Notes under the pieces: model-generated
The model's input: only the letters and a program-made list of their open reading frames with translations
What the model was told of the DNA's origin: nothing
Database searches by the model: none
Program-made: the position numbers and the translations under genes
Assembly: GCA_024679535.1 (NCBI GenBank)
Contig: JAIBDF010000003.1
Coordinates: 27,690-91,689 of the forward strand
Length of the DNA stretch: 64,000 nt
Direction of reading: 5' to 3'
From: Chromatiales bacterium
GTDB taxonomy: Bacteria > Pseudomonadota > Gammaproteobacteria > Steroidobacterales > Woeseiaceae
Shown here: positions 9,719 through 19,274 of the stretch, in pieces
Numbering within the stretch: position 1 is the stretch's first letter
Layout: each line of letters starts with the position of its first letter

Positions 9719-10612
9719 ATGGCACTAAACGCCGTTCAGAAGAAAGCGCAGCAAAACCGGAATACGATCTTCGTCGAAGATGGAGAAATCCTCTCGGTCA
9801 GCGAATTTGCGGGCGACCAGTTCATCATGCGAATTCGCGCGCCAAAGTGCGCCGCTGCTGCGGAACCGGGCAGTTTCGTGCACATCACCTGCGACACATC
9901 GCTGCCGATGCGCAGGCCGCTGTCGATTATGCGCGTTGGTGACGACTGGATAGAAATTCTCTACAAGATTGTCGGCCAGGGACTGCGCCTCCTATCGCAA
10001 AAAACAGTGGGCACTGCAGTCAGTGTGCTTGGCCCCATCGGCCAGCCGTTTCGCATATCGCAGGAACGTCCCAACACGCTGTTGATCGGCGGCGGCGTCG
10101 GTATCCCACCCATGATTTTCATTGCAGACTGGCTGCGCCGGGACGCTCGCAAGTGGCAACCGTTCGCCATTCTGGGTTCTGAAATTCCCTTCCCCTTCGA
10201 CCTGCAACAGTCGTCTATCGCTATCAACGGCATTGATGATGATGTATCAAGCACGATGCCATTGCTCGAGAGCTGGGGTACGCCCACGCGACTGACCAGT
10301 TTGCAGGGTTACGAAGGGTGCCATAAAGGCTACGTAACCGATCTCGCCGACCGCTGGCTATCGACACTCGGCGCCGATGAACTCGCGAAAGTCGAAGTGT
10401 TCGCCTGCGGCCCGACGCCCATGCTCAAGGCGGTTGCCGAGCTCGCGACGCGCTACGGTCTTCCCTGCCAGGTTTCCCTTGAGGAGTTCATGGCCTGCGC
10501 CGTCGGCGGCTGCGCCGGGTGTGCGGTTGAAATCAACACGCCCGAGGGCGCCGCGATGAAGCGCGTTTGTGTGGACGGACCCGTATTTGATGCGGCGACT
10601 GTCGCCTGGTAG
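9719..10612 (+). CDS. Dihydroorotate dehydrogenase electron-transfer subunit-like (PyrK family) iron-sulfur flavoprotein
   Basis: FAD-binding MRRPLSIMRVG, NAD-binding LLIGGGVGIPPM, C-terminal cysteine cluster CAVGGCAGC...C; start overlaps end of pyrB region. Confidence 0.75.
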   Translation: MALNAVQKKAQQNRNTIFVEDGEILSVSEFAGDQFIMRIRAPKCAAAAEPGSFVHITCDTSLPMRRPLSIMRVGDDWIEILYKIVGQGLRLLSQKTVGTAVSVLGPIGQPFRISQERPNTLLIGGGVGIPPMIFIADWLRRDARKWQPFAILGSEIPFPFDLQQSSIAINGIDDDVSSTMPLLESWGTPTRLTSLQGYEGCHKGYVTDLADRWLSTLGADELAKVEVFACGPTPMLKAVAELATRYGLPCQVSLEEFMACAVGGCAGCAVEINTPEGAAMKRVCVDGPVFDAATVAW

Positions 10613-10629
10613 TCGCGCTGCGGTCAGCG

Positions 10630-11688
10630 CTATCCGCCGAAGTTGATCTTCGCTTCGAGGTTCGAACGCGAGTCGGCGTGTGACATGGCCTCTTCCAGCG
10701 TGATCGTGCCGTCTTTGTAAAGCTGCAGCAACGCGTCATCGAAATTCTGCATACCCGCCTCGCCCGATTCCTTATGGGCTTCCTTCACGGCCGAAATATC
10801 GCCCTTCAGAATAAGGTCCTTGATGTGTGGCGTATTGAGCATGAGCTCCACGGCCGCGACGCGCTTGCCGTTGCGGGCCCGCACGAGGCGTTGCGAGAGA
10901 ATGGCTCGCAGGTAATGCGCCATATCCATGAAGACCTGGGAATGCTGTTCCTGCGGAAACAGGTTGATGATCCGATCAAGCGTTTCCGCTGAATTATTCG
11001 AGTGAACGGTGGCGAGCACAAGGTGACCTGTACCGGCCATATCAAGTGCGGCCCGCATTGATTCGGTGTCACGAATCTCGCCGATCTGTACAACATCAGG
11101 CGCCGCACGCACGGCACTCTTTAGCGCCCTTGCATACGACATGGTGTCCAGTCCGACTTCGCGCTGATTGATGATGGACTGCTTATTTGGGTGCAGAAAT
11201 TCAATCGGATCCTCGATCGTGAGGATGTGCGACGAGGTCTTCTCATTGCGATGGTTGATCATCGCCGCCAACGTCGTTGACTTTCCGGCGCCGGTGGCGC
11301 CCACCATGAGAATCAGGCCACGACGCAGCATGACCAGTTCCTTCAGCTGCTGCGGCATGCCAAGCTCATCGAGACTCGGCAATTCGTTGGTGATGTATCG
11401 CAATACCATCGCGACATTGCCGCGCTGGTGGAAAACGTTGACACGAAACCGGCCAAGGCCTTCTTCCGACAGGGCGAAATCAATTTCCAGCTCGCGCGTG
11501 AAGTACTCCATCTGCTCCGCGTCCATAAGCTCCAGCGCCGCCTGTTTGACCATCTTCGGCGTCATTTCGAGCTTGTTAACTGGCATGATCTTGCCTTCGA
11601 TCTTGATCTTGGCAGGCGCAAACGGCGTAAAGAAAAGGTCCGAGGCCTTCTTCTCTACCATCAACTTGAACAGCGGTTTTACATTCAT
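10630..11688 (-). CDS. PilT/PilU family retraction ATPase (third paralog)
   Basis: Walker A GATGAGKSTT, Asp box, His box GTGHLVLATVHSNN; paralogous to the two adjacent ORFs. Confidence 0.88.
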   Translation of the reverse strand: MNVKPLFKLMVEKKASDLFFTPFAPAKIKIEGKIMPVNKLEMTPKMVKQAALELMDAEQMEYFTRELEIDFALSEEGLGRFRVNVFHQRGNVAMVLRYITNELPSLDELGMPQQLKELVMLRRGLILMVGATGAGKSTTLAAMINHRNEKTSSHILTIEDPIEFLHPNKQSIINQREVGLDTMSYARALKSAVRAAPDVVQIGEIRDTESMRAALDMAGTGHLVLATVHSNNSAETLDRIINLFPQEQHSQVFMDMAHYLRAILSQRLVRARNGKRVAAVELMLNTPHIKDLILKGDISAVKEAHKESGEAGMQNFDDALLQLYKDGTITLEEAMSHADSRSNLEAKINFGG

Positions 11689-11708
11689 TAGCGAGTGCTT
11701 CCTTGCGC

Positions 11709-12866
11709 TCAGAAAGTCTGAGCAGTGTCCTCTTCCATGATGCGCAGGCTCTCGGACTGCTGATCGGCAATCGATGAGTCACGCTTACTCTCAAGCTTGA
11801 TGCGCAAACGAAGCTCGTTTTTCGAATCCGCATTGCGCATTGCTTCCTCGTAAGAGATGGCAGCGGACTCATACAGTGCGAATAAGGCCTGATCGAAGGT
11901 CTGCATGCCAAGGCGGGTCGACTTGGCCATGATCTCTTTGATCTGTCCAACTTCGCCTTTAAATATCAGGTCTGCAATCAACGGCGTGTTGAGCAGGATC
12001 TCCATTGCGGCGATACGGCCGATGCCGCCCTCGCGTGGAATAAGGCGCTGCGAGACGAACGCTTTGGTATTCAAGGACAGATCCATCAGCAGTTGCTGGC
12101 GGCGTTCCTCAGGGAAAAAGTTGACGATTCGATCCAGAGCCTGGTTCGCACTGTTAGCGTGCAGCGTGGCAAGACAAAGGTGGCCTGTCTCGGCAAACTG
12201 GATACCGTACTCCATGGTCTCCTTGTCACGAATCTCACCGATCAGGATGACGTCCGGCGCCTGTCGCAAGGTGTTCCGGAGTGCTGCATGCCACGAGTCG
12301 GTATCGACGCCAACCTCGCGTTGCGTAATCACGCAGCCCTTATGCGGGTGCACGTACTCGACCGGATCCTCGATCGATACGATGTGACCGCGCGAGTTCT
12401 CGTTGCGGTGCCCGATCATGGCGGCCAGTGTCGTTGACTTACCGGAACCTGTACCGCCAACAATGATGCAAAGGCCACGCTTGTTCATGACCACATCTTT
12501 GAGGATCGGTGGCAGGTCGAGCTCTTCGAGCGTTGGGATTTCGGTAGTAATCGTACGCAGTACGGCGCCGACCATACCCTGCTGAATGAACGCGCTTACC
12601 CGAAAACGGCCGATGCCCTGTGGGGCGATAGCGAAATTACATTCCTTGGTCGCATCGAATTCCTTGATTTGCTTGTCGTTCATGATCGAACGCACCATCA
12701 TCGCGGCCTGGTCAGATGAGAGCGGCGTATCGGTTGCTTTGTGAATAGTGCCATCGACCTTGATGGCCGGCGGAAAACCACAGGTCAGGAAAAGGTCCGA
12801 GCCTTCGCGTTCGACCATCTTGCGCAACAGATTCTGTGTCAGTCGTACCGCTTGTTCGCGTTCCAT
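11709..12866 (-). CDS. pilU: Type IV pilus retraction ATPase, PilU-like
   Basis: MVEREGSDLFLT...ECNFAIAPQGIGRFRVSAF...GHLCLATLHANSANQALDRI; strongly PilU-like. Confidence 0.88.
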   Translation of the reverse strand: MEREQAVRLTQNLLRKMVEREGSDLFLTCGFPPAIKVDGTIHKATDTPLSSDQAAMMVRSIMNDKQIKEFDATKECNFAIAPQGIGRFRVSAFIQQGMVGAVLRTITTEIPTLEELDLPPILKDVVMNKRGLCIIVGGTGSGKSTTLAAMIGHRNENSRGHIVSIEDPVEYVHPHKGCVITQREVGVDTDSWHAALRNTLRQAPDVILIGEIRDKETMEYGIQFAETGHLCLATLHANSANQALDRIVNFFPEERRQQLLMDLSLNTKAFVSQRLIPREGGIGRIAAMEILLNTPLIADLIFKGEVGQIKEIMAKSTRLGMQTFDQALFALYESAAISYEEAMRNADSKNELRLRIKLESKRDSSIADQQSESLRIMEEDTAQTF

Positions 12867-12902
12867 ATTTTCAGTCTCCCGTCGGGCCGCTAACGCCACC
12901 CG

Positions 12903-13943
12903 TTAGAAATTATCCTTGTTGGCGGCCTTGAAGCGCGCCTCTTCTTTGTTGATCAGCCCCTTGCTCATAAGCTCAGCAAGGTTCTGGTCGAGAGTCTGCA
13001 TGCCCGAGCCCTGACCGGTCTGAATCGCCGAGTACATCTGGGCGATCTTGCCTTCACGAATCAGGTTTCGAATAGCAGGAGTGCCGACCATAATCTCGTG
13101 CGCCGCAACACGTCCACCACCGATCTTCTTGAGCAGAGTTTGCGAAATTACGGCGCGCAGGGACTCTGACAACATCGCACGGACCATTTCCTTCTCGGCG
13201 GCCGGGAAGACGTCAACAATACGGTCAATCGTCTTGGAAGCGGAACTCGTGTGCAGTGTGCCGAACACAAGATGACCGGTTTCAGCGGCTGTCAGCGCCA
13301 GCCGAATCGTCTCGAGATCGCGCAACTCACCCACGAGGACGATATCGGGATCCTCACGCAGCGCCGAACGTAACGCCTCGTTGAAGCCAAGCGTGTCACG
13401 GTGAACTTCGCGCTGGTTAATCAGCGACTTCTTCGACTCGTGCACGAATTCAATAGGATCTTCAATCGTCAGGATATGATCCGGTTTATTCTCGTTGATG
13501 TAGTCGACCATCGCGGCGAGCGTTGTTGACTTACCCGAGCCAGTCGGTCCGGTGACGAGCACGATACCCCTGGGGTGCATCGCCAGGTCCTTGAAAATAG
13601 CCGGGGCGCCCAGATCATCAAGCGTCAGGATTTCGGAAGGAATGGTACGAAAGACCGCTGCAGACCCGCGATTCTGGTTGAACGCGTTAACACGAAAACG
13701 CGCCAGCTTCGGGATCTCGAACGAGAAATCCGTCTCGAGGAACTCTTCGTAGTCCTTGCGCTGCTTGTCATTCATGATGTCGTACACCATGCTATTGACG
13801 TCCTTATGGGTCAGCGCCGGCATATTGATACGCTTGATGTCACCATCGACGCGAATCATTGGCGGCACCCCACCGGACAGGTGCAGGTCAGAAGCGTTGT
13901 TCTTCACCGCGAACGACAATAGCTGGGCAACGTCGACGGCCAT
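12903..13943 (-). CDS. pilT: Type IV pilus retraction ATPase PilT
   Basis: AQLLSFAVKNNASDLHLSGGVPPMIRVDGDIKR...GPTGSGKSTTLAAMVDYIN...ETGHLVFGTLHTSSASKTIDRI. Confidence 0.93.
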   Translation of the reverse strand: MAVDVAQLLSFAVKNNASDLHLSGGVPPMIRVDGDIKRINMPALTHKDVNSMVYDIMNDKQRKDYEEFLETDFSFEIPKLARFRVNAFNQNRGSAAVFRTIPSEILTLDDLGAPAIFKDLAMHPRGIVLVTGPTGSGKSTTLAAMVDYINENKPDHILTIEDPIEFVHESKKSLINQREVHRDTLGFNEALRSALREDPDIVLVGELRDLETIRLALTAAETGHLVFGTLHTSSASKTIDRIVDVFPAAEKEMVRAMLSESLRAVISQTLLKKIGGGRVAAHEIMVGTPAIRNLIREGKIAQMYSAIQTGQGSGMQTLDQNLAELMSKGLINKEEARFKAANKDNF

Positions 13944-14026
13944 ATTTCTCCCTCATCTTGAACGCCCGGACTTACCATAACCCGGGCCGAATTGAGCCTA
14001 GTATAGCGAAGCAACCGGACTAAAAC

Positions 14027-14710
14027 GTGATTAGAGTCACGGAAAACTTAAAGCTGATCAGCGATTTGCTGCACTCTGCTGCGATTGAGGCCGGCCGCGA
14101 CCCGGCTGGCGTCCAATTGCTCGCAGTGAGCAAAAAACAGCCCTTGGAAAAGATCCGCGAAGCACACGCCTGCGGGCAGCGTGATTTTGGCGAGAACTTC
14201 GTCCAGGAAGGGGTCGACAAGATTGAATCCCTGGCCGACCTGGACTTGACCTGGCATTTCATCGGGCACTTGCAGAGCAATAAAACACGCGTGGTTGCCG
14301 AATACTTTGACTGGGTCCACACAATCGACAAACTCAAGACGGCACGACGCCTCTCCGAGCAGCGACCCGAGGGCCTGAAGCCCCTGAATGTCTGCCTGCA
14401 GGTGAATGTCGACGACGAAGACTCCAAGTCGGGTGTCTTGCCGGACGCGGTTCCGGACCTGGCCGCAGCCTGCGCCGAACTGCCCAACCTGAGTTTCCGT
14501 GGTCTGATGTGCCTGCCCGCCATCCGTGACACGTTCGAGGATCAGCGCAAACCCTTCGCGACCCTGCGACACCTTGCGCAACAAATCAGGGATGCGGGCA
14601 CAGATACAGATACACTGTCGATGGGCATGACGGCAGACTATCGGGCGGCCGTTTTTGAAGGCGCGACCATTGTGCGCATTGGCACCGCATTGTTCGGCGC
14701 GCGAGACTAG
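14027..14710 (+). CDS. yggS: YggS family PLP-binding protein
   Basis: LLAVSKKQPLEKIREAHACGQRDFGENFVQEGVDKI; WHFIGHLQSNK. Confidence 0.93.
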   Translation: MIRVTENLKLISDLLHSAAIEAGRDPAGVQLLAVSKKQPLEKIREAHACGQRDFGENFVQEGVDKIESLADLDLTWHFIGHLQSNKTRVVAEYFDWVHTIDKLKTARRLSEQRPEGLKPLNVCLQVNVDDEDSKSGVLPDAVPDLAAACAELPNLSFRGLMCLPAIRDTFEDQRKPFATLRHLAQQIRDAGTDTDTLSMGMTADYRAAVFEGATIVRIGTALFGARD

Positions 14711-14726
14711 GCAAGGCCAGGAACAG

Positions 14727-15569
14727 ATGGACTACGGAAAAGTGGCATACGTGGGTGGCGGCAACATGACGCGGGCGCTTGCGGGCGGAATGCTCGCGGC
14801 GGGCTACGAGCCAAGCCACATTTTCATATCGGAGCCGCTGGCCGAACATCGCGCCAGGCTGACAGAGGATCTGCCTGGTGCCGTGATCTGCGAGGCCAAC
14901 GACGATGTGGTGCGTGATGCAGAATGCATTGTCCTGGCGGTCAAACCACAGATTCTTTGCGATGTCTGCAAGCCGCTGGCGCCAGTCGTGCAGAAGACCC
15001 GGCCGCTGATCATTTCGATCGCGGCAGGCGTGCGCGGTGCGGACATTGAATCCTGGCTCGGCGGTGATCTTCCGGTTGTCCGGGTAATGCCTAATCAGCC
15101 CGCGCTGCTACGACTCGGCATATCCGGGTTATGTGCCAACGAGCACACCAGCGAACACCAGCTGCGAGCGGCGACGAACATTATCTCGACGACGGGGCCT
15201 GTCATCAAAGTCGCCAGCGAGGAGGACATCGACACGGTGACGGCTGTTTCGGGGACGGGCCCCGCTTACTTCTACCTGCTGGTCGATATGCTGGTAAAAG
15301 CTGCGGTTGATCTAGGCCTTGACTACGACGACGCCCTTGCGCTGGTGCTGGAGACAGCGCGCGGCGCCGGCGAAATGGCGGAGCAATCCGGTGAATCCAT
15401 GGATGCGCTGATCGCGCGCGTTCGTTCACCCGGAGGAACCACAGCGGCGGCATTCGACCACCTCGACAACACCGACTTCCGTGATATCTTCAGTGCCGCC
15501 GTCGGCGCCGCGCGCGATCGTGCGGTAAATCTTGCCAACCAGGCACACGAAGCAGGAAAGGACGACTAG
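14727..15569 (+). CDS. proC: Pyrroline-5-carboxylate reductase
   Basis: VAYVGGGNMTRALAGGMLAAGY; VRVMPNQPALLRLGISGLCAN; SGTGPAYFYLL; start trimmed within ORF 14655..15569. Confidence 0.93.
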   Translation: MDYGKVAYVGGGNMTRALAGGMLAAGYEPSHIFISEPLAEHRARLTEDLPGAVICEANDDVVRDAECIVLAVKPQILCDVCKPLAPVVQKTRPLIISIAAGVRGADIESWLGGDLPVVRVMPNQPALLRLGISGLCANEHTSEHQLRAATNIISTTGPVIKVASEEDIDTVTAVSGTGPAYFYLLVDMLVKAAVDLGLDYDDALALVLETARGAGEMAEQSGESMDALIARVRSPGGTTAAAFDHLDNTDFRDIFSAAVGAARDRAVNLANQAHEAGKDD

Positions 15570-15573
15570 ATCC

Positions 15574-16125
15574 GTGAGAGCACTTCATTACATCATCGAC
15601 GCACTGACCAGCATGTACTTGCTACTATTGCTGCTGCGGCTCGTTTTTCCGTTTATCCGGGTGAATTTTCGCAACATGCTCGCCCAGGGAATCATGCGCC
15701 TGACATCACCACCCGTGGTTCCATTGAGGCGCGTTCTTCCGCCCATTGGCCGGGTCGACACGGCAACGTTGCTGGTCGCGCTGCTCATTCAGTGCATCGC
15801 TGTGGTATTCATTTTGTTCATTTACGATGTCGAGCTTATTCCACTGGCAGTTGTGGTGACGACGCTGGTCAAACTTGTCGTACTGTTCATCCACTTGTTT
15901 GCGTTCGCGATCATTATTCGTGTCGTTCTCAGCTGGGTAGCGCCTCACCAGTACAATCCTGCTACCGAAGTCGTCGAGTCGCTGTCCAACCCCGTGCTCA
16001 GACCCTTCCGCCGCCTGATTCCAACGATTGGCGGGCTGGATATTTCTCCCGTTTTTGCGATCGTGGGATTGATGGCGCTGGGAATCCTCATCGGCGACCT
16101 GAGCCCTTACAGTCCTCTGATTTGA
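15574..16125 (+). CDS. yggT: YggT family membrane protein
   Basis: Hydrophobic; two YGGT-like repeats (VLSWVAPHQYNPATEVVESLSNPVLRPFRRLIP). Confidence 0.88.
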   Translation: MRALHYIIDALTSMYLLLLLLRLVFPFIRVNFRNMLAQGIMRLTSPPVVPLRRVLPPIGRVDTATLLVALLIQCIAVVFILFIYDVELIPLAVVVTTLVKLVVLFIHLFAFAIIIRVVLSWVAPHQYNPATEVVESLSNPVLRPFRRLIPTIGGLDISPVFAIVGLMALGILIGDLSPYSPLI

Positions 16126-16379
16126 CGGCGATTCGTTACCCATACCGAATTGCCGTTCGCGTGCACCCGCGCGCGAAACACAGCGAAGTTTACGAAGACG
16201 AGTCCGGACTGGTGCACGTCCGCACAACCGCCCCGCCCGCTGACGGCAAGGCCAACAAGGCCGTCGTGAAACTGCTCGCCAACTATCTGCAAGTCGCCCC
16301 CTCCAGAATCAGCCTGTTACGCGGCCAGACGCACCGTGACAAGCAGTTCCTCGTCAAAGATGCCGGGAATGGTTTATAG
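16122..16379 (+). CDS. yggU: DUF167 (YggU) family protein
   Basis: YRIAVRVHPRAKHSEVYEDE...PPADGKANKAVVKLLANYLQVAPSRISLLRGQTHRDKQFLV; contained in ORF 15792..16379 frame. Confidence 0.85.
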   Translation: MTAIRYPYRIAVRVHPRAKHSEVYEDESGLVHVRTTAPPADGKANKAVVKLLANYLQVAPSRISLLRGQTHRDKQFLVKDAGNGL

Positions 16380-16403
16380 TGAAAAAAAAGAGGGGGTGGT
16401 TTG

Positions 16404-16889
16404 ATGACATTGGCAAGAACTCTGATCTCTTTTTCGTTGCTGGCGCTTCTGGGCGCATGCGGCGGACCTGACGACTCTGCAGCTGTTCCTGAGGCCCAGC
16501 CAGCCGGTGCATCATCTGCTGATATTGGCGATTTTATTGTGCATTTCAGTGCGCAGTCGACAGATCAGTTACCGCCTGAAGTTGCGCGCGCATACAACAT
16601 TGTGCGCAGCAAGAACCGTGCAATGCTCAATGTATCGATCATCCGCAAATCTGATAACGCCCCGGTTGCCGGCGAGGTCTCTGTCAAGACGGTCAACCTG
16701 ACAGGACAACTCAAGAGCATCACGATGCGCAAGATTGAAGAGCCGGGTGATGTCGTTGCGATCTATTACATTGGCGAGACGCCGGTCGCCAATCGAGAGA
16801 CGCTGGTCTTTGATATCACGGTGACTCCCGATGGAGCAGGCAGTCCGTCCGACGTCAGGTTCAAGCGTCAGTTCTATACCGATTCTTAA
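16404..16889 (+). CDS. DUF4426-type lipoprotein
   Basis: Lipobox LLALLGAC; conserved position downstream of yggT/yggU. Confidence 0.65.
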   Translation: MTLARTLISFSLLALLGACGGPDDSAAVPEAQPAGASSADIGDFIVHFSAQSTDQLPPEVARAYNIVRSKNRAMLNVSIIRKSDNAPVAGEVSVKTVNLTGQLKSITMRKIEEPGDVVAIYYIGETPVANRETLVFDITVTPDGAGSPSDVRFKRQFYTDS

Positions 16890-16916
16890 CGACAGTATTA
16901 ATTCCAGATTATATTC

Positions 16917-16945
16917 AAACGGGCCTTTAAGGCCCGTTTTCTTTT
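16917..16945 (+). terminator. Intrinsic terminator after the DUF4426 gene
   Basis: AAACGGGCC TTTAA GGCCCGTTT TCTTTT. Confidence 0.85.
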
Positions 16946-17080
16946 ACTGACCGGTACAGCAAAAATAGCTTAAAAAAAAGGCCTTTTTGTGCTTACGCAG
17001 CACTTGAAAAAGTGTTATCGTCGCTCCGCTTTCATAGCGGGCATGTGCCCGTTTCGTCTTTTCTTAGGAGTTAGTTTTTC

Positions 17081-17401
17081 ATGGCAGCGAACACCAAAAA
17101 GCCACCTACCAAGTCTGAAATTTACGCAAAGATTGTTGACGACACCGGTCTGACGCGCAAAGATATTGCAGCCGTTTTCGAATCGCTTAACGGTCAGATC
17201 AAGAAAAACCTTGGCGGTCGTGGCGCGCCGGGTATGTTTTCCATTCCTGGTCTTCTGAAAATGCGTGTCGTGAAGAAGCCGGCACGTAAAGCTCGCAAGG
17301 GTGTTAACCCGTTTACGGGCGAAGAGATGATGTTCAAGGCAAAACCTGCAACTAAAGTTGTCAAGGTTTCGGCCCTTAAAGGTCTCAAAGACATGGTTTA
17401 A
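17081..17401 (+). CDS. HU family DNA-binding protein
   Basis: 106 aa; KSEIYAKIVDDTGLTRKDIAAVFESLNGQIKKNLG...NPFTGEEMMFKAKPATKVVKV. Confidence 0.85.
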   Translation: MAANTKKPPTKSEIYAKIVDDTGLTRKDIAAVFESLNGQIKKNLGGRGAPGMFSIPGLLKMRVVKKPARKARKGVNPFTGEEMMFKAKPATKVVKVSALKGLKDMV

Positions 17402-17423
17402 TCGGGACAACCGATGAACAATG

Positions 17424-17450
17424 AAAGGCCGGGCATTGTCCGGCCTTTTT
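17424..17450. terminator. Intrinsic terminator between the HU-like gene and the convergent hydrolase gene
   Basis: AAAGGCCGG GCATTGT CCGGCCTTTTTT. Confidence 0.85.
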
Positions 17451-18082
17451 TATGGTGCGATGAACCCCATCGCTGCGTCTCTAAGTTCGGTCAGACGCCC
17501 GTGAAAAAAGTGTTCGCCCTGTGGCACGATAAGAAGCTCAGGCCCGGGCTCCAGACCATCGAACCACTCCACAGTTTCGTCGACATCGACGAGTTCATCC
17601 TCATCGCCCTGCACAATGAGCCACGGACAGTCAGGCTGTGATTCCATTCCAGTCGCAAAACGACTGATGGCAGGTGCCACGCTTATGAGTCCGTCCACAT
17701 GAGTCGCAGCTGCCGCTCTAACGGCTATTGCTGCACCGAACGAGAAGCCAGCCAGCCATAGTGGGTAGGACGCATGCCGCGCACGCATCCATTCGATCGT
17801 CGCGAGCGCATCATCAAGCTCGCCATTCCCTGCATCATATTCACCGTCACTTTGTTCCGTGCCGCGAAAATTGAACCGTAGCGCTTCGTAACCTGAGCGC
17901 ACAAATGCTCTCACCAGCGTATGTACGACCTTGTTGTGCATGGTGCCGCCGTGTTGCGGATGCGGGTGGCAGACGACCGCGCATCCTTCCAGCGCACCCT
18001 CGCCCGGACGCTCGATAACGGCCTCAAGACGACCGGCCGGGCCGTCGATAAACAGTCTCTCGATCACAGGGTGTTGATTCAT
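17450..18082 (-). CDS. Alpha/beta hydrolase (YpfH/CocE-like)
   Basis: CHPHPQHGGTMHNKVV; FNFRGTEQSDGEYD; WLAGFSFGAA. Confidence 0.85.
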   Translation of the reverse strand: MNQHPVIERLFIDGPAGRLEAVIERPGEGALEGCAVVCHPHPQHGGTMHNKVVHTLVRAFVRSGYEALRFNFRGTEQSDGEYDAGNGELDDALATIEWMRARHASYPLWLAGFSFGAAIAVRAAAATHVDGLISVAPAISRFATGMESQPDCPWLIVQGDEDELVDVDETVEWFDGLEPGPELLIVPQGEHFFHGRLTELRDAAMGFIAP

Positions 18083-18249
18083 TACTAATTCCGGGGTGGA
18101 TAGATTCGTGAATTGTGCTGTAAAATTATGATCTTATGTAATGTAGGGTGGTCTGCTGCGCGACATCAGGCTGCTTGAAGCACCGTATTGTGCACACAAT
18201 TACCCCCCGTTGCCTGTCGTTATGAGGGTGCCGGCACAGGAACCAGCCA

Positions 18250-19269
18250 ATGCCTGAACTAACCGTCATTCTCGTCGCCATCATGGCCATTGCGACAGTC
18301 ATTGGTACGATTATCGGCTGGGTGTTTCGCGGGAAACGGGCGGAACAGGAAAAAGCAGCCGTCACTGCAGAGTGGCAGGACCAGATCGATGCACAACGCC
18401 GCGAGAGCGACCGGCTTCTCGAACAGAACAAAGGACTGATGGAACAGGTCAGTCAGTTCCAGGCATCGCACACAGACGCCAAGAATCGCGCAAAGGAACT
18501 CTCCAGAGCGGTGCAGGAGGCTTTCGCACGCCGTGACGAACTGCAGCGCGAGATCAAGGATATTCGCAGCAATCTCGAGGTGGTCGTTAGCGAGCGAGAC
18601 CAACTGCAGTCGGATATGGCGGCGCGCGATTCGGAGGACGATATCGTCCAGCAGAGGGACGCACGCATCGAGAAGTTGACGCAGGAACTCGATAACTGGC
18701 AAGACCGCCTGCCACCGCTCATCGAGCGGTTTCGCACGCGTAATGCACAAGCCGAGCAGCTCGAGTCGGAGCTCACTCTGGCCCGCGAGCGTATCCATGA
18801 GCTGGAAAGCGCACGGACAGACTCCGTCGAAGGCCAGACACGCATAGAACCGGTAACGCATCCTGAAGAACTGACGGATGGCCTCGATGCATCAAATGAT
18901 CCGGTGGACGGCTACGCAGGCGCACCGGCTGCGGACAACGTTGATCTCGAACCGGAGACCGCGACCGCATCGGAGGACGATGCAGAGCACGAAGCACAAC
19001 CCGAAAGCGATTTCGATTTCGACGACAATAAGCCGGTGATCGGAACGCACGACCTTCGTGACGACCTTCAACAGATCAAGGGCGTCGGTCCGGCGATCGA
19101 GAAGACACTTAACGAGTTGGGCATCTTCAGCTTTCAGCAGATTGCCGAGATGAGCGAATACGATATCGATCGCGTCGCCAGGCGGCTAAAAGGATTCAGC
19201 TCGCGCATTTATCGCGAAGACTGGATCGGGCAAGCCAGGGATTTGCGCGACCAGGCGATACGCGCCTGA
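18250..19269 (+). CDS. Membrane-anchored coiled-coil protein with C-terminal helix-hairpin-helix domain
   Basis: N-terminal TM, coiled coil, then DDLQQIKGVGPAIEKTLNELGIFSFQQIAEMSEYDIDRV. Confidence 0.75.
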   Translation: MPELTVILVAIMAIATVIGTIIGWVFRGKRAEQEKAAVTAEWQDQIDAQRRESDRLLEQNKGLMEQVSQFQASHTDAKNRAKELSRAVQEAFARRDELQREIKDIRSNLEVVVSERDQLQSDMAARDSEDDIVQQRDARIEKLTQELDNWQDRLPPLIERFRTRNAQAEQLESELTLARERIHELESARTDSVEGQTRIEPVTHPEELTDGLDASNDPVDGYAGAPAADNVDLEPETATASEDDAEHEAQPESDFDFDDNKPVIGTHDLRDDLQQIKGVGPAIEKTLNELGIFSFQQIAEMSEYDIDRVARRLKGFSSRIYREDWIGQARDLRDQAIRA

Positions 19270-19274
19270 CTCTT

